Shown: positions 52,241-60,900 of the stretch, piece by piece
How positions within the stretch are numbered: the stretch's first letter is position 1
How the letters are laid out: every line of letters begins with the position of its first letter
NCBI RefSeq assembly: GCF_900637055.1
Contig: NZ_LR134338.1
Coordinates: 2,924,001-2,988,000, forward strand
Length of the DNA: 64,000 bases
Origin: Brevibacillus brevis
GTDB taxonomy: Bacteria > Bacillota > Bacilli > Brevibacillales > Brevibacillaceae
Direction of reading: 5' to 3'
Position numbers and translations under genes: made by a program
Notes under the pieces: generated by a model
What the model was told of the DNA's origin: nothing
The model's input: only the letters and a program-made list of their open reading frames with translations
Database searches by the model: none

Positions 52241-53056
52241 ATGAGAGTCACAAACGTGCCAAGCAAAGTGCTCAACAACATGGTTCATTTCTTGGCGCCG
52301 TATGAACAGGCAGTTGAAGAGCTAAAGTTAAAACTAAAAGGAATTAAATACGGCTTTCTAAAAAGCGGCCGCTATTCTCCTATTGAATTTGTTGTCGGAC
52401 GAGTGAAAAAAGTCGACAGTTTAGTAAAGAAGGCGAATGAAAAAGGAATCGATTTTTTGGGAGATCATTGGCAAAGTGACGTCGCCAAGGAAGTCCAGGA
52501 TATCGCGGGTCTTCGAGTTGTATGCCGCTATGTAGACGACGTGCGCGAGGTGCAGCAGTTGTTGCAGGAGCGGGAGGATATCGTCATTCACGATGTCAAG
52601 GACTACATCGCAGCTCCAAAGGATTCCGGCTACAGAAGTATTCACATGATTGTTTCGTATACGGTATACCACGGCAGCGAAAAGAAAACACTCTTTTGTG
52701 AGATCCAAATCCGTACATTGGGCATGAACTTCTGGGCGACGAATGAACACGAACTGCGATACAAGTATGCGGGCAACATTCCGACAGACGTGTTGGAGCA
52801 GCTTCATGAAGCGTCCGTGATCACGCATCAGCTCGACGTGCTGATGAACAATTTGCGTCAAGAAATTCTCACACCAGCAGAAGTTGATACGACACTGGAA
52901 GAAAAATTGGAAGAAATATTTTCCTTGTACGTCAAGCAGGATTTGGATTCGGCCGCAGCCTTGTACAGGGAACATGTCAGTGGTTTCGAAGAGGCTTTTG
53001 CGGACAATCCAAAGTTTAAAATGATTCACGATTTGTTGGGGATCCGGTTGAAATAA
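52241..53056 (+). CDS. small alarmone synthetase (RelQ/RelP-type GTP pyrophosphokinase)
   Basis: 271 residues, 14 bases after the M23 gene. RelA/SpoT synthetase motifs: YSPIEFVVGRVKKVDSLV, DIAGLRVVCRY, VKDYIAAPKDSGYRSIHM, FCEIQIRTLGMNFWATNEHELRYK. There is no HD hydrolase, TGS or ACT domain, so it makes (p)ppGpp only. Length and the lack of regulatory domains are those of SAS proteins. The N-terminus MRVTNVPSKVLNNMVHFLAPYEQ is typical. GGAGG is upstream. Possible operon with the M23 gene. Confidence 0.93.
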   Translation: MRVTNVPSKVLNNMVHFLAPYEQAVEELKLKLKGIKYGFLKSGRYSPIEFVVGRVKKVDSLVKKANEKGIDFLGDHWQSDVAKEVQDIAGLRVVCRYVDDVREVQQLLQEREDIVIHDVKDYIAAPKDSGYRSIHMIVSYTVYHGSEKKTLFCEIQIRTLGMNFWATNEHELRYKYAGNIPTDVLEQLHEASVITHQLDVLMNNLRQEILTPAEVDTTLEEKLEEIFSLYVKQDLDSAAALYREHVSGFEEAFADNPKFKMIHDLLGIRLK

Positions 53057-53103
53057 CGTCTCCTGAAAAAAACGCGACAAAGTAGGAAAGGATATAGACT
53101 AAC

Positions 53104-54324
53104 ATGCGCTTTTTACTAACGAACCTACTCGTTGTGGTGATGGTTTTGTTCAACCTTGGCATGCCTTTCGCTTTTGCCGAGGAGTCATCAAGCCTGGAGC
53201 CTACTACTCTCACTGGACAATCAGCCATTCTGATTGATGCTACAACGGGACAAGTCTTGTTTGAAAAGAACCCTCATGAGAAGCTGTACCCTGCTAGTAT
53301 TACAAAAATCGCAACAGGTATTTACGCGATAGAAAAAGGGAATCTGGATGACACTGTCACCGTCTCAAAAAAAGCACGCCGTGAAGAAGGAACACGTGTC
53401 TATTTGGAAGAGGGAGAACAGATTTCCCTACGCAATTTGTTGTACGGACTGCTCATGAATTCTGGCAACGACGCTGGTACAGCGATTGCGGAGCATATGA
53501 GCCAGACGACAGAGCGTTTTGCAGTGGATTTGAACGCCTATTTGAAAGAAAAAGTAGGTGTCACCGAAACGAATTTTAGCAATCCACACGGACTGCATGA
53601 TCCAAATCATTACACGACTGTCACTGACATGGCCAAAATTTCGCAGTACGCGATGAAAAACCCCGTTTTCAGGGAGATTGTCGGTACGAAGCGGCTGCCT
53701 TGGCATGGACAAACGTGGGAAACAGTGTTAGTGAATCACAACAAGCTCCTGCGCGATTACGAAGGGGCGACAGGCATGAAAAACGGTTTCACTGATCAGG
53801 CAATGCATACGCTGGTAGGCTCCGCCAAGCGTGGAGAAATGGAGCTCATCGCTGTCACGATGAAGGCCTCTACTAGTGCAAATGCATACAAAGATGTGAA
53901 AAAGCTACTGGACTTTGGCTTTCAAGGATTTGAGACAAAACCAATCGCCAAAAAAGGAGATGCTTTTTCAGAAGTAGCTGTTCCTGGCAATAACTCCGTT
54001 GTGACTTTTACAGCCAAGGCGGACTTGTATGCGACGGTTCCCAAAGGTGTGGAGCCTTTGGTAAAGTTAAAAGCAGATGGGAACCTGTCTGTTCAGGCTG
54101 GCAACCTAACCGTCTCTTATCCGTTGCTTCGTCATGATCCGCCTGCTCCAGCTCCTGCTTCTGTATTTGGGGATTCAGAAAGTGGCAACACACATCCTCT
54201 GGCCCGTTATAGCGTCTTAATCGTCTGGTTAGGAATGAACCTTTTCTTAATCGTGTATACGTTTTCCCGTGCACAGAGGAATAAACGAATTCGTGAGCGA
54301 AACCTTCAACGGCGGTTCTACTAA
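53104..54324 (+). CDS. D-alanyl-D-alanine carboxypeptidase (DacF/PBP5-type) with KNG motif
   Basis: 406 residues. Signal peptide about 1-25 (FAFA). SxxK is S65ITK68, SxN is S120GN122, but the third active-site motif, normally KTG, reads K226-N227-G228 (GMKNGFT). A C-terminal transmembrane helix about 365-390 (YSVLIVWLGMNLFLIVY) anchors it, followed by a basic tail. Removes the terminal D-Ala of peptidoglycan stems, if the KNG variant is active. GGAAAGGA is upstream (about 11 bases). Confidence 0.9.
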   Translation: MRFLLTNLLVVVMVLFNLGMPFAFAEESSSLEPTTLTGQSAILIDATTGQVLFEKNPHEKLYPASITKIATGIYAIEKGNLDDTVTVSKKARREEGTRVYLEEGEQISLRNLLYGLLMNSGNDAGTAIAEHMSQTTERFAVDLNAYLKEKVGVTETNFSNPHGLHDPNHYTTVTDMAKISQYAMKNPVFREIVGTKRLPWHGQTWETVLVNHNKLLRDYEGATGMKNGFTDQAMHTLVGSAKRGEMELIAVTMKASTSANAYKDVKKLLDFGFQGFETKPIAKKGDAFSEVAVPGNNSVVTFTAKADLYATVPKGVEPLVKLKADGNLSVQAGNLTVSYPLLRHDPPAPAPASVFGDSESGNTHPLARYSVLIVWLGMNLFLIVYTFSRAQRNKRIRERNLQRRFY

Positions 54325-54340
54325 TACAAAAATGAGAGTC

Positions 54341-54378
54341 AAAACAGGACGTGGCAATATGCGCGTCCTGTTTTTTTT
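54341..54378 (+). terminator. intrinsic terminator after the dacF-like gene
   Basis: AAAACAGGACG and CGTCCTGTTTTTTTT arms with a 12-base loop. Confidence 0.88.
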
Positions 54379-54512
54379 GTGAAAGCGCATGGGAAAACCA
54401 GTGTTCCAAGCAGGTCATCTCTTGTTGAGTTATGATGGATAGATGCCGTGTCCAATCGTGAAAAACGAGCGTACATTAGAGTAATCACTTATCTCTGGTG
54501 AGGGGGATTGAG

Positions 54513-55388
54513 ATGGACAACCGAATCTATGATCGCCCTGCCGTGTCCGTCATCATCCCAATGAGTGACAACGCCAGGAATATGAAGAAACTGCTCTCTA
54601 TTGCCAAAAGAATAGATCGAGACACGGAAGTAATTGTCGTACGCAACGGAGTAAGCTCCAAAGAAGCTATCCTGTCCAATGAATGGGGAGCCCTCGTTAT
54701 TTCAACCGGTTTGGAAGTAGACAGCCATGAGGCCAGAGCGATTGGCTCTGCTCACGCGAGGGGAGACGTTGTCCTTTTTATCGACGAACGCGTCGCCATG
54801 CCTCTTTTATATTTGAAGAAATATGTCACGCTGGTCAAAAAGGGATCGGATGTCATTATCACGACATGCTCCAACCGCTCGGTATCAAGAAGAGGAGGAG
54901 GTTCACCAAGAAGTGCCTATTGCTTGCTGAACCATCTTCTTGGTCAAAAAAGCATGGGCTCCGCTTCCTTTGAAAACATACCCTTTGCCTTGAGTCGATA
55001 TGCTCTGGAGGCAATTGGTTCCAAGACTTTAATCAATCCGGCAGTTGCTTTGGTTCATGCGTCAGTCTTGGGGCTCAAAATGACGACAATCGCTCCGTTT
55101 GCCCCGGAAAAACAAGCAACTGGCACTCGTGATATCGTGCGAAAAGACATCCGTACGATTTATCGTGAGCATGCAAAGGCAATCCAATTACTAACGGGTG
55201 GAACGAAGCTGCGACGCGCAGAGCAGGATGGACAACGACACCGCGACTTGGTGCATTCATCGAACGTTTTGCATTTGCGCTCGGTCATTCATCTAGAATC
55301 GCGCGTTAAGGAGGGTGGTGGATGGGGTGGCAAACGCAAAGCGAAATATGCGAGATCCCACAAAAAAAAGCAAAGAAGAGAACATTAA
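54513..55388 (+). CDS. glycosyltransferase family 2-like protein
   Basis: 291 residues from ATG 54513 (GAGGGGG upstream). A GT-A N-terminus is visible: VSVIIPMSDNARNMKKLL, EVIVVRNGVSS, ARAIGSAHARGDVVLFIDERVA, where IDE replaces the usual DxD. The second half has no acceptor-domain helices, and the C-terminus is very basic (GGGWGGKRKAKYARSHKKKQ). The missing second Asp of DxD makes activity uncertain. It overlaps the next gene by 62 bases and resembles it, so the pair arose by duplication. Confidence 0.8.
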   Translation: MDNRIYDRPAVSVIIPMSDNARNMKKLLSIAKRIDRDTEVIVVRNGVSSKEAILSNEWGALVISTGLEVDSHEARAIGSAHARGDVVLFIDERVAMPLLYLKKYVTLVKKGSDVIITTCSNRSVSRRGGGSPRSAYCLLNHLLGQKSMGSASFENIPFALSRYALEAIGSKTLINPAVALVHASVLGLKMTTIAPFAPEKQATGTRDIVRKDIRTIYREHAKAIQLLTGGTKLRRAEQDGQRHRDLVHSSNVLHLRSVIHLESRVKEGGGWGGKRKAKYARSHKKKQRREH

Positions 55389-56103
55389 TGGCAAAGAAAA
55401 ATGCCAGAACTTAAATCGATTAAGTGTCATCCTCTCCGTTCACCACCACGAGCGGACGATCAAAAAAGTACTCAAACAAATTGAGAAGCTCCGGCCCATG
55501 GAAATCGTACTCGTTGTGGATGGCTGCCCGGATCAATCGGTGAAAAAGATACTCACATATTCCTCCTGCCCACTCACAGCGTTTGTTTACCCGTTTCCTT
55601 TAGGGAATGATGTATGGAGAGCAATTGGTGCCAAGGAGGCCGCAGGAGATGTGTGGCTGTTTCTCGATGCGGATCACGTCGTAGCTGCAAATGATATGCA
55701 GTCCTTTGTCAGAACGTGTTACCGGGGAGCAGACATCGCTTTGAGAAAGCGCATGACATCACTTCGACGACCATCAATGGAACCGGATACCATTTTGCTA
55801 GCGAAGACATTTCTCAATACCTTGGTTTCACGACATGAACTAGGGACTTCCTCGATGTACGATTTGCCTTTTGCTATGACGCGACAAGCTGCCTCTATCA
55901 TTGGCGTTCAACATTTGGTCGTACCTGCAGTTGCGCACGCCATTGCTCTACACAATCAATTGCGAGTCGTGCCATCTCATTACATTGCATCAGCAAAGCT
56001 TACGAGAAAAAGAGCGACACAGAGAAAGAATAAACCGAGCGTTAACCAGACGATCCTGGGAGATCACCTGGAAGCGATGGACTATGTGATGTCCCTCAAA
56101 TGA
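55327..56103 (+). CDS. second glycosyltransferase family 2-like protein (paralogue)
   Basis: The frame is open from 55315; GTG 55327 is chosen because AAGGAGG (55308-55314) spaces to it, giving 258 residues. It reads LSVILSVHHHERTIKKVLKQIEKLRPMEIVLVVDGCPDQS, GAKEAAGDVWLFLDADHVV, where DAD is the GT-A metal motif (DxD). Like the upstream gene it is short and has MYDLPFAMTRQAASIIG, similar to FENIPFALSRYALEAIG. Sugar donor and acceptor unknown. Overlapping genes suggest coupled translation and a joint role in a surface glycan. Confidence 0.78.
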   Translation: MANAKRNMRDPTKKSKEENINGKEKCQNLNRLSVILSVHHHERTIKKVLKQIEKLRPMEIVLVVDGCPDQSVKKILTYSSCPLTAFVYPFPLGNDVWRAIGAKEAAGDVWLFLDADHVVAANDMQSFVRTCYRGADIALRKRMTSLRRPSMEPDTILLAKTFLNTLVSRHELGTSSMYDLPFAMTRQAASIIGVQHLVVPAVAHAIALHNQLRVVPSHYIASAKLTRKRATQRKNKPSVNQTILGDHLEAMDYVMSLK

Positions 56104-56286
56104 ATGAAACCGTTGTTGAGGCGATGCCGTCTGTGGGTATCGCTTATTCGTTATTTTCAAAAGTCTCACGCAAATGAGCAATCATAAGCCGCTGGAATCA
56201 TTTGATCTCTTGACTTTGCATTGTTCGGTTTTTGTAGTACGATAGGCAAGTAGGTCATTTTTTTCTGATAAAGGAGCAAACAGATT

Positions 56287-56994
56287 ATGAGTATTCATAT
56301 TGGAGCACAGCAAGGTCAAATTGCTGAAACCATCCTGCTGCCGGGCGATCCGCTACGGGCCAAATACATTGCTGAAACTTTCCTCGAAGGAGCAGAGTGC
56401 TACAACAACGTGCGTGGCATGCTCGGCTTCACAGGTACATACAAAGGTAAGCGCGTTTCTGTACAAGGAACGGGCATGGGAGTTCCTTCTATCTCGATCT
56501 ACGTCAATGAACTTATGCAATCTTATGGCGTTCAAAACCTGATCCGCGTAGGCACTTGCGGCGCGATCCAGGAAGACATCAAAGTACGTGACGTGATTAT
56601 TGGTATGGCTGCATCATCCGATTCCCAAACGAATCGTCTCCTGCTCAATCAGGTTGATTTTGCTCCTACTGCTAACTTTGATTTGCTGCACAAAGCGTAT
56701 CAAGCAGCGACAGAGCGCAATCTGTCTGTCAAAGTGGGCAATATCTTTACGAGCGACAGCTTCTATCGCGAGAACTTGGATTTGTACAAAAAATTGGCTT
56801 CCTATCAAGTGCTTGCTGTTGAAATGGAATCCTCCGCACTGTACACATTGGCTGCAAAATACAAACGCAACGCATTGTCTATCCTCACCGTAAGCGATCA
56901 CATCCTGACCGGTGAAGAAACTTCCGCTGACGAACGCCAAACGACCTTCAATGAAATGATTGAAGTGGCGCTGGACGCAGCTCTGATCAAGTAA
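56287..56994 (+). CDS. deoD: purine nucleoside phosphorylase, DeoD type
   Basis: 235 residues, the usual length. Phosphate-binding [11 protein letters not shown] (about 20-30), [20 protein letters not shown] and the substrate motif [13 protein letters not shown], then [16 protein letters not shown] with the general-acid Asp (D204 equivalent in SDH) are all present. It splits purine nucleosides to base and ribose-1-phosphate; the hexameric high-molecular-mass class. AAAGGAGC upstream. No PurR/G-box or purine riboswitch was recognised in its leader. Confidence 0.96.
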   Translation: MSIHIGAQQGQIAETILLPGDPLRAKYIAETFLEGAECYNNVRGMLGFTGTYKGKRVSVQGTGMGVPSISIYVNELMQSYGVQNLIRVGTCGAIQEDIKVRDVIIGMAASSDSQTNRLLLNQVDFAPTANFDLLHKAYQAATERNLSVKVGNIFTSDSFYRENLDLYKKLASYQVLAVEMESSALYTLAAKYKRNALSILTVSDHILTGEETSADERQTTFNEMIEVALDAALIK

Positions 56995-57074
56995 ATTAGC
57001 ATGCAGACGACATCCCACTGGCAAACTATCGTCAGTGGGATTTTATGTAGAGAATGGAAAAAGGGGATGAAATC

Positions 57075-57764
57075 ATGATTCATAACTGCCCTGCCTTTTT
57101 TGAAACGGCATTTGACGAAGGGTATACGATAGAGCAAGAGGGCTATTTCTATCGGTTGTTCCGCCAAGATGTGGGCAAGCTTCAGGTGAAAACAGGAAAA
57201 ATCGTGGCGAATGATCCGTTTGTCATGTTTGAGACGGAACCGTTTACAGAGATTTTCCCTAAGGGTAGCTTCCCCGTACAGCTCGCAATCGCGCAAGTTC
57301 AATCCCTGTCAAAGGAAAACCAAACAGATGACTCTCTGGAGCCAGACGAACGGGTAGCATTGGCACGGATTGCCTTCTCGGATAAACCTGTCGTGTCTTG
57401 GGAAATGGCTGTTTGGCCGGAGTCAGATGTGTCACAGCTTGGCGAAGGTGAATTTTTTGGCTACGGTGTGGATGCGGGTACAGGCTCGTTCATGGATACA
57501 GAAGCTTGCGCGCTTTTGGAACGAGAAATGGAGAAGGACGAGATGTTCTTTGAGACGTTGACGAAGAAAATGGACCAAACGTATAAGCACACGCGTAGTT
57601 GGGGTCTAATAGATTTAGCGGAAGGCTGTAATGCTGCCATGTTTTCAACAGGATGGGGAGACGGCAGCTACGCGAGCTATATCGGTTATGATGCCGAGGG
57701 ACAAATCGCACGTTTGGTAACAGATTTTTACTTGTTGGATTGGATGGGAACGGCTGAAGAATAG
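57075..57764 (+). CDS. DUF4241 protein
   Basis: 229 residues from ATG 57075 (AAGGGGATGAAATC before it; the upstream start at 57054 is unlikely). Segments LQVKTGKIVANDPFVM, TEIFPKGSFPVQLAIAQV, ERVALARIAFSDKPVVSWEMA, YGVDAGTGSFMDTEA, ALFSTGWGDGSYASYIGYD are the DUF4241 signature. The family occurs in polymorphic-toxin immunity and general cytoplasmic contexts; no function is known. It closes the core region; a terminator follows. Confidence 0.85.
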   Translation: MIHNCPAFFETAFDEGYTIEQEGYFYRLFRQDVGKLQVKTGKIVANDPFVMFETEPFTEIFPKGSFPVQLAIAQVQSLSKENQTDDSLEPDERVALARIAFSDKPVVSWEMAVWPESDVSQLGEGEFFGYGVDAGTGSFMDTEACALLEREMEKDEMFFETLTKKMDQTYKHTRSWGLIDLAEGCNAAMFSTGWGDGSYASYIGYDAEGQIARLVTDFYLLDWMGTAEE

Positions 57765-57818
57765 AGGTTGGGGTAAAAGGGGAAGGAAGAGAGAAGAAAA
57801 GCTTATAGACGCCAAAGT

Positions 57819-57843
57819 AGAGTGCCTCCGTGGCACTCTTTTT
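57819..57843. terminator. intrinsic terminator between converging genes
   Basis: AGAGTGCC and GGCACTCT arms around TCCGT, then TTTTT. Confidence 0.85.
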
Positions 57844-57850
57844 CTATTGG

Positions 57851-57964
57851 TTATTTTTTCTTATTTCGTTCGAGATATTGCGCCAAGTTGTTCAAGGTAT
57901 TTTCGTACGATCTTTTTTTCGGTGTAGTGGTGATCGCTTTGGATTTTGGGATTACTTTGGTCAT
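57851..57964 (-). CDS. small basic protein (37 aa)
   Basis: On the minus strand CGGAGG is 7-8 bases before ATG 57964; 37 codons end in TAA. The product is basic (MTKVIPKSKAITTTPKKRS.., ending ERNKKK) with an N-terminal disordered part and a short amphipathic helix (NTLNNLAQYLERN). A TATAAT -10 with TG-like extension lies at 58003-58008 and an inverted repeat just upstream. Size, ribosome site and promoter support it; no family recognised. Confidence 0.55.
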   Translation of the reverse strand: MTKVIPKSKAITTTPKKRSYENTLNNLAQYLERNKKK

Positions 57965-58018
57965 TTGGGGACCTCCGGGCGTTTTTAGTTATAGTGATCT
58001 TAATTATACTATAAATGA

Positions 58019-58037
58019 ATTTACAATAAATGTAAAT
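58019..58037 (-). promoter_or_regulatory. 7-bp inverted repeat upstream of the small basic gene
   Basis: ATTTACA-ATAAA-TGTAAAT is a perfect dyad just upstream of the -10 (TATAAT, forward 58003-58008) of the small basic protein gene, at the expected place for an operator overlapping the -35. Confidence 0.4.
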
Positions 58038-58367
58038 GCTGTTTTTTATTTAAAATGAATTTTTTTATTCTAATGAAATTTAAGCAGTTTATGTAGATAG
58101 TTGATAAATGTTTGAGTGATGGTTCAGACAGCAGTTTGGTTGCTGCTGTTAATGTCTTACTGTGAAGCTGACAAACATACTGGAAAAGCTCCTTATTACT
58201 AATAAGGTTTTTATGAGAGCGTGTTTCGGCACATGCATGTATGTCATATGGGACCAACAGATGGGAAAATGCTATTTATTTGGCATCATCTTTCAATTAG
58301 ATCCATATACGAACGGGTTTGTGACACATGGCTTATAAAACAGGTGAGTACCCCTCTTAGAAATTAT

Positions 58368-58407
<40 letters not shown>

Positions 58408-58462
58408 GATAAAAAGAGCAGAAATCGGCTAGGTGCAAATATAATGGGATTTTGTCTTGTCT

Positions 58463-58588
58463 AGTGACACAAACATGTATACCAAAGTGACACAAACATG
58501 TATACTAACACTTCTTTGCAGTTACTGTGACACAAACAAGTACACTAAATTAAGATTTTTAGTATACTTGTTTGTGTCACAGTTTTTT
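58463..58588. repeat. array of 24-bp repeats (three direct, one inverted)
   Basis: Copies of (A/T)GTGACACAAACATGTATACyAA start at 58463, 58486 and 58526; an inverted copy occupies 58558-58581. Copies 1 and 2 are 23 bases apart, 2 and 3 are 40 apart. Copies 3 and 4 differ from each other at one position and make a 25-bp stem (58525-58549 with 58558-58582) with an 8-base loop, followed by T6. The spaced, nearly identical repeats look like protein-binding sites at a mobile-element end (TnsB-like) or iterons; the hairpin could also terminate transcription. No transposase was found next to it. Confidence 0.85.
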
Positions 58589-58711
58589 ATAACACGAGCA
58601 ACTGCATAATGAAGTTATCTATAATTACGGCACCAGAATATACCTTTACAACGCTAATTCAATCCATACAGTACTATAATAAAAACGTTAGCGTGAGTTT
58701 TTGTGTTTTTT

Positions 58712-58751
58712 CATTTCAGTTCATAAAACTTCCATTTCATGAACTGAAATG
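58712..58751. repeat. 13-bp perfect inverted repeat
   Basis: CATTTCAGTTCAT (58712-58724) and ATGAACTGAAATG (58739-58751) with a 14-base spacer. No T-run follows on either strand, so it is not a typical terminator. It lies 32 bases past the stop of the minus-strand gene. Confidence 0.7.
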
Positions 58752-58782
58752 TAGTTAGGTATTTTTGGCTTTTTCATAGTAA

Positions 58783-59226
58783 TTAAATTCTGTTAAACCT
58801 TTCACGCTCTTTCTGAGTGAAGTAAGACTTATAAACAATTGAAATCCTTCTCTTTTTTTCTGCTTCAATAAACTCATCGATGAGAATTTCATAAAGAAAC
58901 GTTCCCCTTTCGATCTTTTGAGGTATCGGATAAAAACCAAGCCAAGGAAAATGGTATCTTCTATGCCAACGGTTTTCATTCGCGTATTTTGAGCAGGTCT
59001 CTCCCCTAATACTTAAGAAGTACGTGTTAAAAACAAAAACGATTTTACCATCCCGATTGAGTCTTGCCTTGCAGAACTCTTTTGCAACATTCAGTGTATT
59101 ATTCTCCAACAAACAGTGGTCCTCGTACCAGACTGAGTAAAAATTGAGGTCATCATATTTAATCGTGTATTCCCCCATATTTTCAATCTGGATAGGCTCA
59201 AGAATTGTTGCTAATGTATAATGCAT
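58783..59226 (-). CDS. hypothetical protein (147 aa)
   Basis: 147 residues from ATG 59226 (AGGAGTGATATC upstream; the frame is open to 59268). Starts MHYTLATILEPIQIENMGEYTIKYDDLNFYSVWYED and is rich in aromatics and basic residues (HRRYHFPWLGFYPIPQK). The last third is helical (EFIEAEKKRRISIVYKSYFTQKERERF). No family recognised. The base composition is lower in GC than the core region. Confidence 0.6.
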   Translation of the reverse strand: MHYTLATILEPIQIENMGEYTIKYDDLNFYSVWYEDHCLLENNTLNVAKEFCKARLNRDGKIVFVFNTYFLSIRGETCSKYANENRWHRRYHFPWLGFYPIPQKIERGTFLYEILIDEFIEAEKKRRISIVYKSYFTQKERERFNRI

Positions 59227-59554
59227 GATATCACTCCTGATTACATACCTTCTATTCATCCTTTCCAAACAGAGTATGTATTAGTATATTGATATCATTT
59301 TTATTGGTGCTCTAACGCAAATTAAACGAAAAATCGTAATTGATTTCGGTACAAACCATATCCCCAAAATGGAAAAAGGCAGCGGAGTTTAGGCTGCCTT
59401 AGATATAGGTAAAGACTTAATCAAAGGTTACATAATTTCGTTCTAAGTTTACTGTTTTGTAAAAGCTATGCTCAAATCAAAAAACATAATTTATGGCTTG
59501 ATTATTTATGTTGCTTCTAAATTTAATTCCATGAATCCCAACCTGATATCTTCT
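59227..59554. other. intergenic region, AT-rich, with terminator for the MFS gene
   Basis: No gene was found in these 328 bases. Minus-strand AAGGCAGC and GCTGCCTT arms (59376-59400) followed by TTTTT form the terminator of the MFS gene (59373-59400). The upstream part (59230-59370) would hold the promoter of the 147-aa gene. Confidence 0.6.
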
Positions 59555-60874
59555 TCACTTTACTGATTGTCTATCTTTTATGAAGAAAGAGGTTACGAAA
59601 GCCAGCAAGCTTCCCATTAGCCCATACAAAAATAACTGGTACATACCACTCATAAAATCCTCTGATTTGCTCAAAAAAGCCCCCATAATGGTTACACCAA
59701 TTGCTGTGCCTATGTTGCGAGAAAACATCATAAATGATGTGGAAATCCCTTTTTCATGTGCTTGAACAAGCTGTTGAGCTCCAATCACACCTGTTGTAGA
59801 CAACATTCCAAAAGCTAGACCTTGAATAATCATCACGATAAATACGTACCAAAATCCGCTCTCTTCATGTAATAAAGCCAGCAAGACCCCAGAAAAGGCT
59901 AATAGTGCATTTCCAATAATAAACAACGGTCGATAGCCATATTTCAAAATCCACGTTCCTGTCGGAACAGAGGCGGTTATCCAACCGATCGCTGTTCCAA
60001 GCAGGACGATCCCACTTGTAAAGATGGTGAGATGAGCCATATTTTGCAGGAATAACGGAATATAGCTTGCTGCCCCAAACAAAGCAGCCCAGCCAAGAAA
60101 ACCGTTTATATTCATCCATCGAAGAGTCTTGTCCCGAAATATGGAAAAGGGAATCAGTGACGATGATTGCCTCTTTTCGAAAAAATAAAAGCAGATGACA
60201 AACAATGCACCAGCAAGTCCATAAACGAATGGATTCCGATCAACAACAGTTACCAAAAGCAACAAGGTAACGCCGGTGGTAAACAAGAGCGTACCTATAT
60301 AATCGATCTGTGCTTTCTTGGGAGTATACTCCTCCCGATAAGGTAGCAATGCTACCAAAGCAAGAAGCGCGATAGGTATATTCACAAAGAAAATCCATCT
60401 CCATGTCGAATGCTCAACAAAGAATGCACCCAGCAATGGAGCGATGACTGCTGACAAGCCCCACATGGATGTACCTATCGCTTGAATTTTTCCGCGTTTT
60501 TCAACTGAAAAGAGGTCACCTGCAATAATGGCCGGGAACGGCATCATGAAGCCGGCACCGATTCCTTGAATCCCACGGAAAATGACAAGCTGTATCATGG
60601 TTTGTGACAGACCGCATAATAAAGAACCAATTAAAAATACGATCATGCCAGAAGCAAAAACCTGTTTTCTACCATACAGGTCAGATAATCGACCTGCTAC
60701 TGGAGCAAGTACGGTGGTCGCGATCATATACGTAGCAAACGGCCATGCAAAAAGATCAAAGCCACCAAGGCTTTTCGCGATAAGTGGCATTGTCGTATTC
60801 ATTATTGTTGTATCCAACGAAGCCATTAACAACGCCAACATCATACTAACCAATACTGCGATTTTACTTTTCAA
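59555..60874 (-). CDS. MFS transporter (DHA2-like drug efflux)
   Basis: 439 residues from TTG 60874 (GGGGAG about 9 bases upstream). Visible MFS motifs: LDTTIMNTTMPLIAKSLGG (TM1 D1), GRLSDLYGRKQVF (motif A), IFRGIQGIGAGFMMP (motif B/C). About 12-14 hydrophobic segments. The DHA2 group exports drugs, dyes and disinfectants. Its stop-to-start gap to the upstream recombinase-like gene is 26 bases, so the two form an operon. A regulator role for that partner is plausible. Confidence 0.88.
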   Translation of the reverse strand: MKSKIAVLVSMMLALLMASLDTTIMNTTMPLIAKSLGGFDLFAWPFATYMIATTVLAPVAGRLSDLYGRKQVFASGMIVFLIGSLLCGLSQTMIQLVIFRGIQGIGAGFMMPFPAIIAGDLFSVEKRGKIQAIGTSMWGLSAVIAPLLGAFFVEHSTWRWIFFVNIPIALLALVALLPYREEYTPKKAQIDYIGTLLFTTGVTLLLLVTVVDRNPFVYGLAGALFVICFYFFEKRQSSSLIPFSIFRDKTLRWMNINGFLGWAALFGAASYIPLFLQNMAHLTIFTSGIVLLGTAIGWITASVPTGTWILKYGYRPLFIIGNALLAFSGVLLALLHEESGFWYVFIVMIIQGLAFGMLSTTGVIGAQQLVQAHEKGISTSFMMFSRNIGTAIGVTIMGAFLSKSEDFMSGMYQLFLYGLMGSLLAFVTSFFIKDRQSVK

Positions 60875-60900
60875 GACTGCTCACTCCCCTATAGGACTTA

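Noticed and set aside
58463..58581. CRISPR array
   Set aside because: The repeats are only four, at irregular spacing, and one is inverted; no unique spacers or cas genes.
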